Source of the DNA: Mansonella perstans | Lineage: Eukaryota > Nematoda > Chromadorea > Rhabditida > Onchocercidae | NCBI GenBank assembly: GCA_037074765.1 | Contig: JBAMDO010000003.1 | Span: forward strand, 1-64,000 | Direction: 5' to 3' | Length of the DNA: 64,000 nucleotides | Shown: positions 24,735-39,078 of the stretch, one piece after another | Numbering within the stretch: position 1 is the first letter of the stretch | Layout of the letters: every line of letters begins with the position of its first letter | Made by a program: the position numbers and the translations under genes | Notes under the pieces: model-generated | What the model saw: the letters and a program-made list of their open reading frames with translations, nothing else | What the model was told of the DNA's origin: nothing | Database searches by the model: none

Positions 24735-26593
24735 TCGGGTTTTCTGAAATCCACGGATTCCTGAAATAAAAATATTGCAGTCTTATACTGTGGTAAGAGC
24801 AGAAGTGACATTTCCATGCTCTATCAAATAGTTTTACTTAAAATTTCACGTTAAACAAAACTTTAGTGGTATTACAGTTCAAGGCATATACACCAGTGTT
24901 GAACAATAATCTTATCACTACATGTCTACTGATATTAAAGCACAGTTTCCATAAATCTCTACATGTACCAATGTAAATGACAAAAATGATTTGGTTAGAA
25001 ACTTTGCGTTCACTAATTTTAATTTATCAATTTAGATTTAAAAAAAAAAAAGAAAAAAAAGATTCTCATAAATGACATAGCAAATCAAATTGCAATATCA
25101 AAAGATAAATTATAAATATAAATAAGTATTTTTGAAATCAGAAATAGAACTTACCGCGGAAAATTATTTATCAGCGATTTATTAATAATTAGTCGATTTC
25201 GTTCCACTGTTTATGGATTTGTAATATTTGATACCACCCAAAACTAAATAAATAGTTTTGATTTCACATAATGCATTTATTAGATTGAATTTTTTAATCT
25301 TTAGTTAAATTCCTCTGATCATTCATAAACAAAAATGAAAAAAAAAAAAAAAAAAAAAACAGTAAAATATCAATTTCAAATAAGTAAATTTCAAGAAAGA
25401 GATTATCAAATTCTGAATAAATTTTTCCAACAAATCATTTATGAAGCTAAATACTAACATGAGCTATCAAATTTAAAAATTAAATTTCAAATTCATTAGT
25501 TGCAAAGTTTCGTAATACTATTAAGCAATGATTTTTCATTTTCGAATTTTCAATAACTATTCAAATCTATCAGCACAACTAAAGAATACCGTACGTTCAA
25601 TTCAATGTACAGAAATTATGCAATTTTCAGAAATAAACGTACGTGTAGCAATGTATAACGTGATAAAGGCAATATTTTTGTAACGTGGCCACGTGTTATA
25701 TAGACGTGACTGCAAACGTTCACTCAGTTTGAACATTACTTAAATAAGCAAATGAATGAAACATACATCCCAATTTGTACCAACAATTACTGGAAGAGAT
25801 TCATTGTACAAGCCTCATTGGTTTATGGTTTAGTTTAGCTCCATTTTATGCGTCCAGGTTACGTAAGGTTGCAGGTGGGTAAAATACGTAGTTTTCATTG
25901 TTGTTTTGGAGCTTTTTTTTAGAGTAGATAATTAGATCTCCAGAAATGCAAGTTATGACGTAAGATTGTGATTTGACGTGAAACGTGAAAAGTTTATGTT
26001 AACATTTGAAATGGATGGGATTATTTTCGTATTGAAAAAAAAATTATTGCTGAAAAAATTTGTTGAAAAATAATTTCAATCCGAATTAAGTTCTTTAAAA
26101 TTATAGCTTGCCTATGATTAGATGATGGATTAAATGTGACGGAAAATGGTGACAAAAAGATTAAGGATTAAGAATTTTATTAGAAAAAAATTGAAGTGAT
26201 TCGATATTTTAGTATTTTTTTTTCTGGATTATTACATCGATATGGTAAAATATGATTTAGTATATATTTGTTCTACACTTCGAAATGGTAGATAATAGAA
26301 TGTATGGACGAATAGATATTATATATCTGATGATTCAGATCAGATATCAGAATCAGATATCAGATTCCTCATAGATTAGATTATATGAGGAATTTTAATT
26401 TTTTTCCCCAGCACTGTTTTGTATGCTAATGCGTTTGCATTTGCATTCTTATTCATTTTTTTTGATAAAATTTGTTTTTTTTTTTCACATATTTTAATAT
26501 TCTAAAATTGATCATAATCGAAAATTGTTAAGCATCGATACGATGAAAATATAATTTACTTTTTAGATAATTTAAAAAAAAAAAAACTCAAAA
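24735..26593. other. Divergent intergenic region upstream of protein A and RBX1
   Basis: This region separates two divergently transcribed genes and should hold both promoters. It contains a 12-bp palindrome ACGTGGCCACGT at 25683-25694, overlapping an E-box CACGTG, with further ACGTG words at about 25640-25710. There are A runs near 25339 and imperfect ATCAGAT repeats at 26320-26380. No exon was recognised. Confidence 0.5.
25683..25694. promoter_or_regulatory. Palindromic ACGTGGCCACGT with E-box core
   Basis: A perfect 12-bp palindrome in otherwise AT-rich intergenic DNA overlaps CACGTG, the core bound by bHLH factors. It lies about 950 bases from protein A and 900 from RBX1, so a role in either promoter is only possible. 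Confidence 0.3.
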
Positions 26594-27447
<854 letters not shown>

Positions 27448-28421
27448 ATGAACGCTTAAAAGCTGATGTTGTATTTTTGATCATAATGCTCTCTTTTTGC
27501 AATTTTTTTACTGACATAATTTTATGTACTGATTTGAAAATGATTTTAATTTATAAACATGAAATTGTTAAGGTATGATGGTGCAAAATTATATGAGTTA
27601 TATTGCAATTTGTTTTCTTTAGCGAATCATGACCTTTGCGATTTCTTAAGAGTTTCTTAAACGCTACTGCTTAATTGATTTCAAAATTTTCATTCAGTTT
27701 TTAGGAATGCCAAATTAGATATGCTGAAATTTTTTGGTTTTTATGTTATCGCTCTTGTGAATTTCGATATTATGAGTTGTGCGGAACTTTTTTCACATCA
27801 TGAATTCCGGTTCATTACTTTTATGACTAGGTGACAAAAAATGATTTTTTTTCTTTATCTTTGTGTAGTGCTTATTCGGCGTCTTTTTTTTGTTTTATAA
27901 AGTTGAAAGAGAAAGTTTTATTCTGAAGGTCTTTCGCATGAGTTTTAAAGATAATTAAAGCGAATTAAGTACTGAGTAACAGAAATAAATGATGCATAAA
28001 TTAGTAATGTATGCTACACGTGATTATAAAAGTCTGTGGTGAGAAAACCGACGTGTAATCACACTGATGTGGAGAAAACTGATGTGACTTGCATACTTTC
28101 ATTAAAGTGCACCACGATAAGAAGTGGCATAACATGCGTGAAACATTATACTATCATTCATTTATATGCATTTCAAGTAGACTAATTAGTTTGTTCTGGT
28201 TGAAATCACCATTTTTAAAATGATAGCATTAAAAATTGAATTTAATTGAAAATTAAAATTATATAATTTTGAATAGGTTGGAAGTTTTGTTAATTTAGCT
28301 GATTTCAAGTATAAAACATGATTGAACTTTGAAAATTTCAAACATTTGCTAATCAGTGATGCTAAACGGTCGGTTAACAAATCTGCAGTGTAATTTGATA
28401 ATACTTTTAATAGCATGTTAT
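27448..28421. other. RBX1 3' region and spacer
   Basis: No further exon was recognised. The first few hundred bases are probably the RBX1 3' UTR. Near 28030-28100 the words GGTGAGAAAA, GTGGAGAAAACTGATGTG and ACGTG recur imperfectly, just upstream of the next plus-strand gene. Confidence 0.4.
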
Positions 28422-31400
28422 ATGGAATTATTTCCACACATTGCGGTTGATTGTTCAAGTACGAAGGCTACATTACCACTAGCTAATGAAGTTCCGGATC
28501 AGGTTAGCTATTGAATTGTTTTATTTTTATATGATTATCTCTTGCAAAGTCCTGATTGTGTTTTTATTTACCATACATCCTTTTTTCATCAAATAAGTAA
28601 ATATACCATTCAAAAAAGATGACTGTACCAAACTCCGTTAATAGAGTAATTGTTACGATTAATGTCAATCATCCAATTTATTTCGCTATTTTTAATTATT
28701 CTAAAATCGTTTTTAAATTTTAATATTTCTGTCAGCGAATTTGAAATCCTTATTATATTTTGATATTAGCGTTCTATTTGTGAAAAAGAAGGTTGTAAGA
28801 AAAGAAGACCAAATGTTTATCATCGTTCCTGCTTCAGTTACTGCGTTTTTACATCGAACGCTGATCTCTAGCCATAAGACATCATTTCTTTCAGCCTAAA
28901 TCATTTGCTTGGCTAATTTTGCAAATCATAATTGAAAATTGATTCATTTTTGATAATGTAGTTATAAAGTGAAAATATGAATATTGTAAAGCGTAAAAGA
29001 TTAATTATTGTGAAATTTTTCGATTTTGGAATTAAATTTCTGGATCATTTGCTATCTATGCTTAATGTTATGCAGTAATTATTAGGGGCGATATTGTGTA
29101 TGGAACAGTTATGATCAAAGTATTTTAAATTTCAAAGAACGAGATATACCGATCGCTTTGATATTTACTATTGATCATAATTTAACACCGATACAGGTAA
29201 ACATGTGCTTACCATCCTTTAAAGCTTACTTAACGATTGAATTTCGTATAAGTAATCTGAAGTTATGCAGCCAATATATGTTTGCTAAAACTTTTTGAGG
29301 ACTATATATCAATTACATGGCTAATTTAATGTTTTAATCTTGGAATTATAAGTCATATGCACAAATAATGGAACAAATTGCGAAATAATTAATAATTAAT
29401 GGTAGATAATAATTAATAACAATGACAATAATGATACGACGACAAACTAATTATGTAATTTCAACAATGCTTACTTAATTGGTGACGACAATCAATAACA
29501 ACGATGTTAATTAATAGAAAAAATAAAAACAGTATAATAATGATATAGGAAAGAAGGTGGAACAAAATCTAATTAATGGAAAAATTTTTTAAATCTTATT
29601 CAAAAATATTCAAAATACGAAATCATTTAAACCAAATTTCACATTCTGATAAATGTTCATTTCAAGTTAAAGCAAGTACTGGATATATATCATGCCATAG
29701 CTTGTTTATTGCCAAATGATTCCAGTTATTTGTATGCTGCTGTCTTACATTTACCCAAAAATCCGAAATTATATTTTGGCAAACTTTTAAATACAGAAAA
29801 ATTACATCAAAGTTTAGAAGATGCTGGTCAAGCTACTAAAGGTTAACATAGTTTTGCATGAATTTATAAAAATAAACGAAATTTTGAAATTTAAAACAAA
29901 AAAAATTTGCTTGTGAAAGTTTGCAAAAGTTAGTGAAAAAATGTTTCTAATAAAATTTTACATTTTCCTTTACAAAAAGTCATTTGAAGCTTATTTTCAT
30001 AGATTACCTTTGAACCGAACTGATCAAATTTTATTGCTAATTAGAAATGCATATTGCTTTATTAATATTCTTCGATAACTTCTTAAACATTTCATTTCCA
30101 TTGTCTTTTCAAGTCTTACACATTATCAGTGTATCATGTTATTAAGCGTTATACTGTATTAATTTGACCTCTTTTATACTTTCAGGTTTTATGTTCTATC
30201 AGTTGACCTCTAGTCATATTTCTAAGCTTCTATAGATTTAACCTGCTTCTTTTTTTTTGAGCGTTAATCATATGCCTTGCAAGTAACTATTTGTAAGATG
30301 ACCCATGGTCATATTCCTTTAAATGTTGCCTTTATCTAATCTATCATGTTAGATGCTTGACCGAAATCATATTTTCCAGTCTAACACTGCAACACTTAAT
30401 CTTTATTCAACCTTTTTAATTAACCTTCAATTAACATATTTAATTAACCAGGATAAAACAAATCTTTAAAGGTGACAAAAAAATTCGGAACAATTCCTGT
30501 TATCTAATCCTGCGAACAATCAGTATAATTAGCAAATGGCTAACAAAACCATTTTTATTTGAAAAAGTTGTCAAACATATTATATTGATTAATAATAATG
30601 ATCACACCGATCGATGCATTTTATCCAATTATTCGCATGGAAATTATCGTAAGGCTATTCGTTAAAAAAAAAAAAAAAAAATCAATAAAAACATAATAAT
30701 TTACATTTTTAAATTTCGCAATTTACAAATCAATTTTGTATGACAGTGCTTGCCATTTCCTTAGCATTAAATAAAAATTAATTTGAACTGTAAATTATTA
30801 TATCGAAAATAGCTTAAATTTTATTTCAGCGAATTACGTAATAAAATTTTTTTAGTTTATCTGCAGCGAGAAAAGAGGAAAAAAAGGAATTTCAATTAGG
30901 AATAAAGGAACTTTTTTTTAAAAATTTTTCTTTTGTTTGGCAATTTTTCGAAAAATATTGTTTTTTTTCAATCAATTCTTTCCCTTTTCTAAAAATTCAA
31001 TTCTTCCAAAAAATATTAGCGCAAATGTTTTTGTGTTTCTTTGTTCAGGAAGAGAGCTATTAAATCGTTGGCTTATTAACACGATAATTTTGAATACAAC
31101 AAAAAAAATGCACTCGCAATATGAATTAAAGCACATTGATAATGTTGCTGAAGAATTGAAAAATAGAAAAAGTCGAAATATTTTTGAAGGAAGTCGTTTA
31201 TTTCTATCAAATGCATTTAATCAATCAAGCGGTGGTCAGTTCACTTTGCAACTTTTGATTTAGGCTAAGATTTAAATTTGAGTAAGTACATGTAGTGATG
31301 AATATCGATTTAAAATGTAACTGTGAATGGAAATCAGAAGCTATTTAATATATAATTAAAATATTTAATATAATTACCAAAATTGGGGCAATTGGTAATT

Positions 31401-32002
31401 ATATTAAATCGCATATATAATAATACAATTTGAATTCAAAAACTTACAAAAAATCTTAATTAATTTTTAAAATTTAGTAAATTTTTTACATGTATGCATT
31501 TCAATCAATATTTTTGACAGATTTATTTGTTAAATGATATTTGTTTTTGATTTTATTTTTAAATTTTTTAAATTATTTAAATTTCTTTTCTCCTCAGATT
31601 TGGCTATAAATTATTTGCATTAGTTAATTTCTTTTATTCTTCAGCATTTGCCAATAAAATGCTGATGAAGAAATCGTTAATCGAATTTTTGCGCGAAATA
31701 GTATTTGAATCAGTCATTGCTGATGCAATATTTAGCATGGATTTAACAGATAATTGGATCAAATATGGTTTTGAACAGTTCAAAAAATACTCACAACCAA
31801 GGATGAAATTCGAAGGGTAACATTTTTCTCTGATAAATTTTAGTTTAGCAAGATTTGAAACTTTTTGAAGAAAATTTTTGAACATATTCATTAATTCGTT
31901 TTTGTTTTTTAATTCAAATACAGAACACTATCAAATGAAATATCAAATAAGTACATGAAAGTAAGAAAGAAAGTGAATGAAATATCAGTATTTGGAAATT
32001 AA
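28422..32002 (+). CDS. Unrecognised 267-residue protein
   Basis: Six exons join in frame: 28422-28502, 29086-29196, 29667-29841, 31049-31234, 31645-31816 and 31924-32002. They total 804 nt including stop. The protein starts MELFPHIAVDCSSTKATLPL. It continues with RYCVWNSYDQSILNFKERDI and LKQVLDIYHAIACLLPNDSS, then a largely helical, basic C-terminal half with NRWLINTIILNTTKKMHSQY and MKKSLIEFLREIVFESVIAD. I see no signal peptide, membrane span or known catalytic motif. Frame continuity over six exons with good splice sites makes a real gene likely. Another AG-flanked open stretch at 28771-28872 ends in a stop and was left out because skipping it keeps the frame. The exon 4 donor could be three bases earlier. 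Function unknown. Confidence 0.7.
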
Positions 32003-32216
32003 TCACCAATTTGAAAATATTCTAAATTAAAAATTATTCTTTGGAAATAATTATTTAAATTTAAATTTGATTGCGATAATTTCATTTAAACAACAAACAG
32101 CAATTTTTCTAAGCCCTTTAATTGCTTACTTCTTAATATATTTACATAAATTAATTATAAAAGTTTTACAAAATATAAATTAAAGCTGGACATGGTTGCT
32201 GAAACTTTTACGCGTG

Positions 32217-34198
32217 ATGTTTCTTATTGTTGGCACATTTGTCATCATGATAACAACATGCGCATTGTGCGGTTTCGCATGCATATTATCATCTGTTTTG
32301 CGTGATGATTATCATCATCAACGGCAAATACGAGTACGTGAGGAAGAATTGCGCTTCATAGCGGAACGTCTTCGTGAAGCTGGAATTGTAAGTAATGAAT
32401 AAATGATGGAAAAAATTTGAAAAAAAAATAATAATTGGGCTTTGAGCTATAAAATAAGTTGTTGAAAATTATACTTAATTTTAAATTAAATTTCGGTGTA
32501 CATGTTTTATTTTGATAATTTTAAATGATAAAAAAGTGAGTGCAATCTGATTAAATATATGAAATTTTTTGAGCATTAATTTTAAAAAAATAAAGGAAAG
32601 AAAATTCCGCCAAGTACAATTAATTCACACAACAAAAAATTAACTGCTTGATTCCAAAATTAACATCAAATATTGCGATTACAATAACTAATGTGTTTGG
32701 TTGATAGTAATAAATTATTATGAAAAACAATACCTTCAATATAACACTTTGCAATGATAGTAAGTATTGTCATTGCTGTTTCCTAGTTGCTAAAAATTAT
32801 AGTAATTGTAATAAAATGAAGGTTAATAAAATTTTGCTCGTCTTTGCTAACTAGGAAACTAGAAGAATGAAAGTGTTTATTTAAATTTATTATATTGTTC
32901 AATTCAAATTTAGCTTATTTCTAATGATGAATTACGAGCGCTCCTGGCAAATAAATTTAATTAAGCAATTTTGATCCAATTTCACTCTATTTCATTCGGA
33001 TTTATTTTGGAATTTAATTTCATTCTAGAATATTCATTTCGATCCATCCAATGATCGACTGGAATTACACAGGGAGATTGGTAATGAAACAGATACAGCT
33101 ATCGAGCAATTAAGTATGGTAAGTTAAAGAATGAAAAGATAAAAAAGTTTTGAAATTGACATTTTCAAAAATTTAAAAATTCTTTAAAAAAATTTCATTC
33201 ATATAATAGAACGGAATTTGATATAAAAAAAAAAAAAAATTCCAGTCATATAACAGAACGGAGTTTAACAACATTCAATTAATTCGCTTTTTTTTGTTTT
33301 GTTATTTTGCGTTTATTTTTTTTTTTTGTCTAGGAGGCAAATATTTCAAATATGTAATCAATCTTTTAAACTTATAAGGGAACACTTTTTCAGAATTTTT
33401 TCTGTGATGAAGAAATTTTTGAAACATTTGCTTTCCTACTGAGGTGCTTGTTTGTGTCGATGTTTCGATCTTTTAAAAAAAAGAAGAAAATTATCATAAA
33501 ATTTCGTAATTGTTACAAATCATTAATTCTTTCTGTTCGAAAAAAATTCATCTTTAAATACCTGCCAATTTAGATATCAGAAACTGATTTAACTCAATTA
33601 AGTACGATTGCTTCACAAGATAATAATGACGAAATGGTAATTCTCTTATGTTTCATTTTCGACAAGAATAATTATTTTAATTAATTACTCTAGTTTTTTC
33701 ATGAAAGATAATTTTGAATCTAACTGAAAAAAATGGAGACGAAGAAAAGGGCAGCAGCGTGTTTTTATGTATTTTAGTATTTATACCTTTTCTTATTACT
33801 ATAATTTAGCAATTTGTTTTGGCGAAATAAAATTAGCTCAAATTTTTGGAATTTTATTCGAAATTTACTCTCCCTTTCTTGATTTTATAGTTTCAAATGA
33901 AAATTTTTTAATTTTTTTTCTCAATTTTTTTTTAATTTTTTATTTTTATTTCACTCTCACATTCTAATTTTATACATCTGTCATCTATTATCATTTATCA
34001 TTTATGGCTATTGAAAGTGCTGATAACCTATCAGAGTGAGATAAATGGTACGCTTATCAGTTGTAAAAATTTTTCATCAAGTTAGATCATATTTCGTTGA
34101 AGCAGCACGACAACGATGATAGTGACGATGGTGGCAGATTGGAAACGATCATTGAAACTGGACGAAGTGAAATTGAGCAGTGTACAGTAATCCATTAA
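32217..34198 (+). CDS. Small membrane-anchored protein with acidic C-terminus (unrecognised)
   Basis: Four exons read in phase: 32217-32387, 33029-33118, 33574-33636 and about 34103-34198. The N-terminus MFLIVGTFVIMITTCALCGF is a signal peptide or signal anchor. A basic, charged segment follows (QIRVREEELRFIAERLREAG), likely helical, then an acidic Ser/Thr/Asp/Glu-rich tail (HDNDDSDDGGRLETIIETG) ending EQCTVIH. Retaining the first intron would stop the frame after five more codons, so a short soluble-tail form is possible. The exon 4 acceptor has two equivalent AG choices three bases apart. An AG just before 32187 may be a trans-splice or cis acceptor. It starts about 200 bases after the preceding gene's stop on the same strand. 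No family was recognised. Confidence 0.65.
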
Positions 34199-37100
34199 TA
34201 GATTATAAATTGGTAGATTTTAAGTTATTAAAATTTAAATGTGTATGCCTTAATCAAATAATTATATTTCGCATTTGAAAAAGTGTGCTTAATATTTGAA
34301 ATGAATTTGAATAAAGTTCTTTTTATCAAATCATAAGTCTTTATACAAGTTGCATTTGAAACGGAACGCAGATTTTTAATGAAATTGTTTACGTATTAAT
34401 ATTTTATGGAACAAAATTACATTGACTGTATTTCGTAATTTTTGAATTAATTTTAAATACAAAATTATTATATCTTGCATAATTTTGTAGGATATACTAG
34501 GATTAATACTTAAATAAATAAAAATCATATTTTTAAACTGTTTTAAAAAATACTCATCCATGCTTGACCCACTCATTCTTCTTTCAAAAAATTTCAATCA
34601 TTTCAAACAAAGTTTAAAACTTTGAAAATAGTTTCGAAATTCAGCATTAGATACACTCATTTTTTTGCAATTTTTCCCCCTTTTTTAACAAAAATTTAAA
34701 TTAATCGCAAATGGTAATTATAATTAAAAATGATTCAAACAAAGGCTTTTATTTGAAATGTACCGATATCAATATTTAAATACAAATATTTACATTATGC
34801 AATAAAAGTGAAACATTTGCTTCAAATCATCACAGAGTGAATTGTTAATTGTTATAGACCGTTGCCTAATATGTCAATATCAGCATAATTTTTAATTGTC
34901 AAAGAAATTAAAGACAAGTGCAATTAAAGTTCAAATGACAAGTTAAGATAAGGAATAAAAAGTGAAAATGACAATTTTAGTTTGTTATATACTTGATATG
35001 ATATTTGCTATGCTTCTGTGTACATTAATTAGATTGCACTTGAAAAATGTGTTAACAAAAAGTTGGTAGTTACTTGGCAAAAATGACTCTAATATTTGAA
35101 AAACTTTTAAAATGCTTCCTTGGTTTGGTTCGATTCGTTATAGTCGTTTTTAATTAATTTTCTCTAAAATTAAGAATTCATAGATGAAAATGTAATTAAT
35201 TAGCTGCTTTTCAATTAATAAACATGATACTTGTGTTTGCGAATTTTAAAGAAATAAAATAATTTAACAAACCTATTTTGGAATGATGAACTATGAGCTA
35301 TTCACTATGTTACATTACATCGTAAAATTTTTTTAAACTCGTTTACATTTTTTTTTTTTTTTTTAACATTTATTTTTACTTAATATGAGCAGATTGACAA
35401 TTCACTGTTATTTTAAATCACTTTTATTCACTTGATAATTTGACCTTTCATTCTTATTCTATTCTCTTCGTTTATTTAAAAACCGAAAAACAATTATAAA
35501 TCATGTTTTGTATTTGCACCTTCTTGAAGTAATTTTCTTAATGCCAATTAAGTTAGTATATTTTTCTCTCTCTCTCTTTCTCTTGTAATATCCATAATTG
35601 CAAAAAATTCCTTCTCTAATTTTTTTTTTTTTTTTTATTCTAACTTTTCCGTTTTCAACTTCATCATCTTCAGCAAATAATGGCAGCAGTAAATAATATA
35701 ATCAATGATCATTCAATAACATTTTTTATCATTTTTTCCGACGAAACAAGAATGAAAGAAATAAAAAAAATCAATTAAATTTATTTACATCAAAATTAGT
35801 CATTTTTTTTTTTTCACGGACAAATATCAAATACTATCCAATTAAAAATGAACAATGAAATTAAATTGCAGATAAAAGTTTTAAAAAGTTAATTTCTTTT
35901 TTTTGAAAAAAAGCATTTGAATGAAATATTGTAAACTAGAATTTCAACAATAAAATGTCAACATTGCACAATGAATGAGTAAGCAAATTTTCAGAAACGA
36001 AAACGAATGTAATTTTTTTCAAAAAAAAAACGAGTAGTAATTTTTCAAGCATAAAAACGATAATTTTGCGATTTGAAAAATAAATGTTTTTCAAATCACT
36101 GAAAAATTATTCTAAAATGACAAAGGCATAAGTTGAAATGTAAAAAAAATTAAAAAAAATAAAAAATAAAAAAATTTATAATAACTTTTTCCTGAAAAAT
36201 TTTTATTAATACTTTGGCATTAAATTTAATTAATTATTAATTAAATTTTGCATATCTATTATTGCTACTGCTATTAATATTTAGTACTTCGTTATTATTA
36301 TCATTAACGTTGCGAATTATTATTGTCGTTTGTGTCTCATTACTATTATTATTACTTTTGATTGTTATTATTATACTCAATTCTATTATTATTATTGGCA
36401 TATTATCGTCATTATTTTTATTACGATTATTTATTGCTATTATTACTGTAATTGTTCCTAACATTTTATTCGAATATTTGCATCCGTTTTTATCTGTAAA
36501 TTTTTTTAACTTCAGGAATAGTACAGTAATTAGAGGTTTTCAGTAGCATTTTTTGTCAAATGTTTTCAGAAGCTTTTTTTCCCGTTTAAATTTATAAATT
36601 TCGAAAATATTTATTTGTATTTAAAAATAAGTATAACTTATAAGAAAATGATATTAGTTTTCTCGGTGGAAAATATATCTTAAAACTTGATGTTTATAGC
36701 GATGCTTAATACCATATCGTATTAATTTATCAAAAGTTAATTAATTCAAAATAGGTGTCGCAAGAAAAGAATCACAGTAACGTGTAATATTGTTTTGTGT
36801 CATATCATATTGAATTTGTCGTCGATTTATTTTAAATGTACAATGCTATGATAAAATGACTTTTTTTTAGTTTAAATCTGTTTTTTTTTTTTTTTTGCGT
36901 CTCACAAATTTTGCTTCTTTTTCATAATTCAAGAATTTACAACTAAGCCTTCTCAAGTTCGTTTTTTTTTTTTTTTTAATTCACAATTGATAGAAATTCC
37001 TTCCCATTTTCTACTTTCCATTTTTTTCCGCACCAAAGAATTTTTGTTCTTTTGAAATAATTTGTCGTTTGCGATGCCCTTTTTTTTTGTTTGAAAAATC

Positions 37101-39078
37101 CACTGTGAAATAAAAATTGTCACGAATTTCAATTTTGTGTTTGTTTACATTTAGTAATTTCAACTTTTTCCCTTAAAAAAAATTTTCATTGAATTTAAAT
37201 GGTTTGTTTATTTAACATGCATTTAAAAACATTTTGTATCAAGAATTTGTTAAAAAAAAAAGAGGCTGAAATGAAGCAAGCTTTTTAATTCCAGACAAAG
37301 AAAAGGAAATATATGCTACTGAAATACTTGTCGCTATTGAATGCATAATTGATCAATAATTAATTCCAAAAAAAAATTGAATTGAATTCCTTAAATTTGT
37401 CACTATTATTCATTGCTGTTGTTGTTTGCAGCATGTCTACGCAAATTTTAATTTCTTTTTTCTGTTTCCAAAAAAAAAAAAAAAAATGCAATAGGAACAG
37501 AAATATTTGATGTGAACATCAATTTTTTGTAAGTGCCAATTAATTAATGAATTGAACTTAGAAGTATGGAAATGCTTGAAATATATCGTCATCATATCAT
37601 AGGATCAATTAAAACATTCTTTCAAAAAGAATTAATTAATTGATTAATTTGTAAAAATTTATTCAAATTTTTTTTTTCTTCTTATTTTTTTGAGGATAAC
37701 AAATTATTTCATTGATTTCATCCTTGGCTGCTTGGCTTGTGTAGAAAAAAAAGCGAAATTGTAAAAATTAATTTTATTACATTTACTCTTTGTTTACTTG
37801 TTTGTGCATAATAAATTGTAAGTTTTTGATGTCAAAGTCTGGTCAGTGATTGTTAATTGAATAGGAAAATTCGTTTTTAATTAAATTTTGTCAAATATTT
37901 TCACTTACATTTTATGCAAATTTCAACAGCCACTTGTACATTTCATTTCATTTTATTCATGCAAACTTGACCCATTCCGTTGACAAATTTAATCCGTAAA
38001 ACCAGCCTTACAATGAAAGGAATCAGTTGAATTGGGGAATTTACTTGTACACTTCCCCGCCTCTCGTTGATCACTTCGTTCTTCCATGCCCCTTCTCCCG
38101 CTTCCTAATAAAACGATTGCATCTTGGATTGACCTCAATCATTTCATCATTCCCTTCTCTTCCCGCAAGTGAGCTTAAATAACCACAAATCATATCATCT
38201 GTCATATATCATGCCACATATGATCTTTATTGCGCTAATTATTTGCAATAGCAATTTATTTTTGGCCCATTTGCAGAAAAAAAAAAAAAAAAACTGATAT
38301 TTAACTTATTAATTTTTTAATTATTTACTAATTTTTAATGAATATCATATAGGTTTGTTTTGTTATCTGAAATATGAACAAATGGAACGATAAAGAAAAA
38401 ATTAAATCAAACCAATTTTTTTTGGTCTATGCGAAATTGAAATTTTAAACTGTTATTTTTAAAATCTTCCTTTCAAAAAATTAAAATATTGAAAAAAATT
38501 GTAAAGAAATATTCTTTTCAAATTAGTATGTGAGAATGCATGTGACATTTTCATGTATTTTGTTGCCATTCATTATAAAATTTTCATTTCAATTTCGTAT
38601 TATAAAATAAGCTAAAACCTTTTACAATATTTTATTTTCTGTCTAATTTCATTTTATATCGTTAATTTTTAAAATGTGAAAGAAAAATTTTATTTCCTAC
38701 AATAAGCAAATTTCATTCTACATTAAGATACTTTAAATATATGCCTTTTACAAATAAGTGTTTAATTACATGCTTATATGCATCGTTACAATATCAAGAT
38801 AATAATAAGCTTTTTTTTCCTAAGTATGATTATTATTTTTCTTGTTGCTGTCGTGTCGTGTTGATTTCTGTAGTCGCTTGCTTGGATATACTTTATTTGC
38901 TAGTTTTATTTTCATTTAAAATCTTAGTCAAACAAATAATAGGGAAAATAATAATAGCACTGTTCTTTACTGTGATATTAAATGAGCAATGGCCAGTCGT
39001 ATTGAAATGATTCATAAGCGAAAAGAGATTTGGTGATGTTTTATTTCAAATTTTAAAAGTGATTTCAGTTGGCAAACA
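34199..39078. other. Gene-poor AT-rich intergenic region
   Basis: About 4.9 kb with no coding exon I can support. It holds many T or A runs of 12-18 bases (for example 35350, 36890, 36970, 37470, 38280), an imperfect ATT-repeat tract at 36250-36460, and a CT-rich stretch near 35570. A locally C-rich stretch at 38050-38110 stands out from its surroundings. An 89-codon frame at 38741-39010 has no motif and was not called. Confidence 0.5.
36250..36460. repeat. Imperfect ATT/TTA trinucleotide tract
   Basis: Degenerate (ATT)n repeats run for about 200 bases, giving long low-complexity open frames on both strands that are not genes. Confidence 0.75.

Noticed and set aside
28771..28872. Cys-rich open stretch preceded by AG
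   Set aside because: It ends in a stop and including it would terminate the 267-residue protein; skipping it keeps the frame through six exons.
36237..36546. Overlapping open frames on both strands
   Set aside because: Both come from the degenerate ATT repeat tract.
38741..39010. 89-codon hydrophobic open frame
   Set aside because: No recognisable motif, no clear splice partners and compositional bias; it ends just before the DB-module gene but does not join it.
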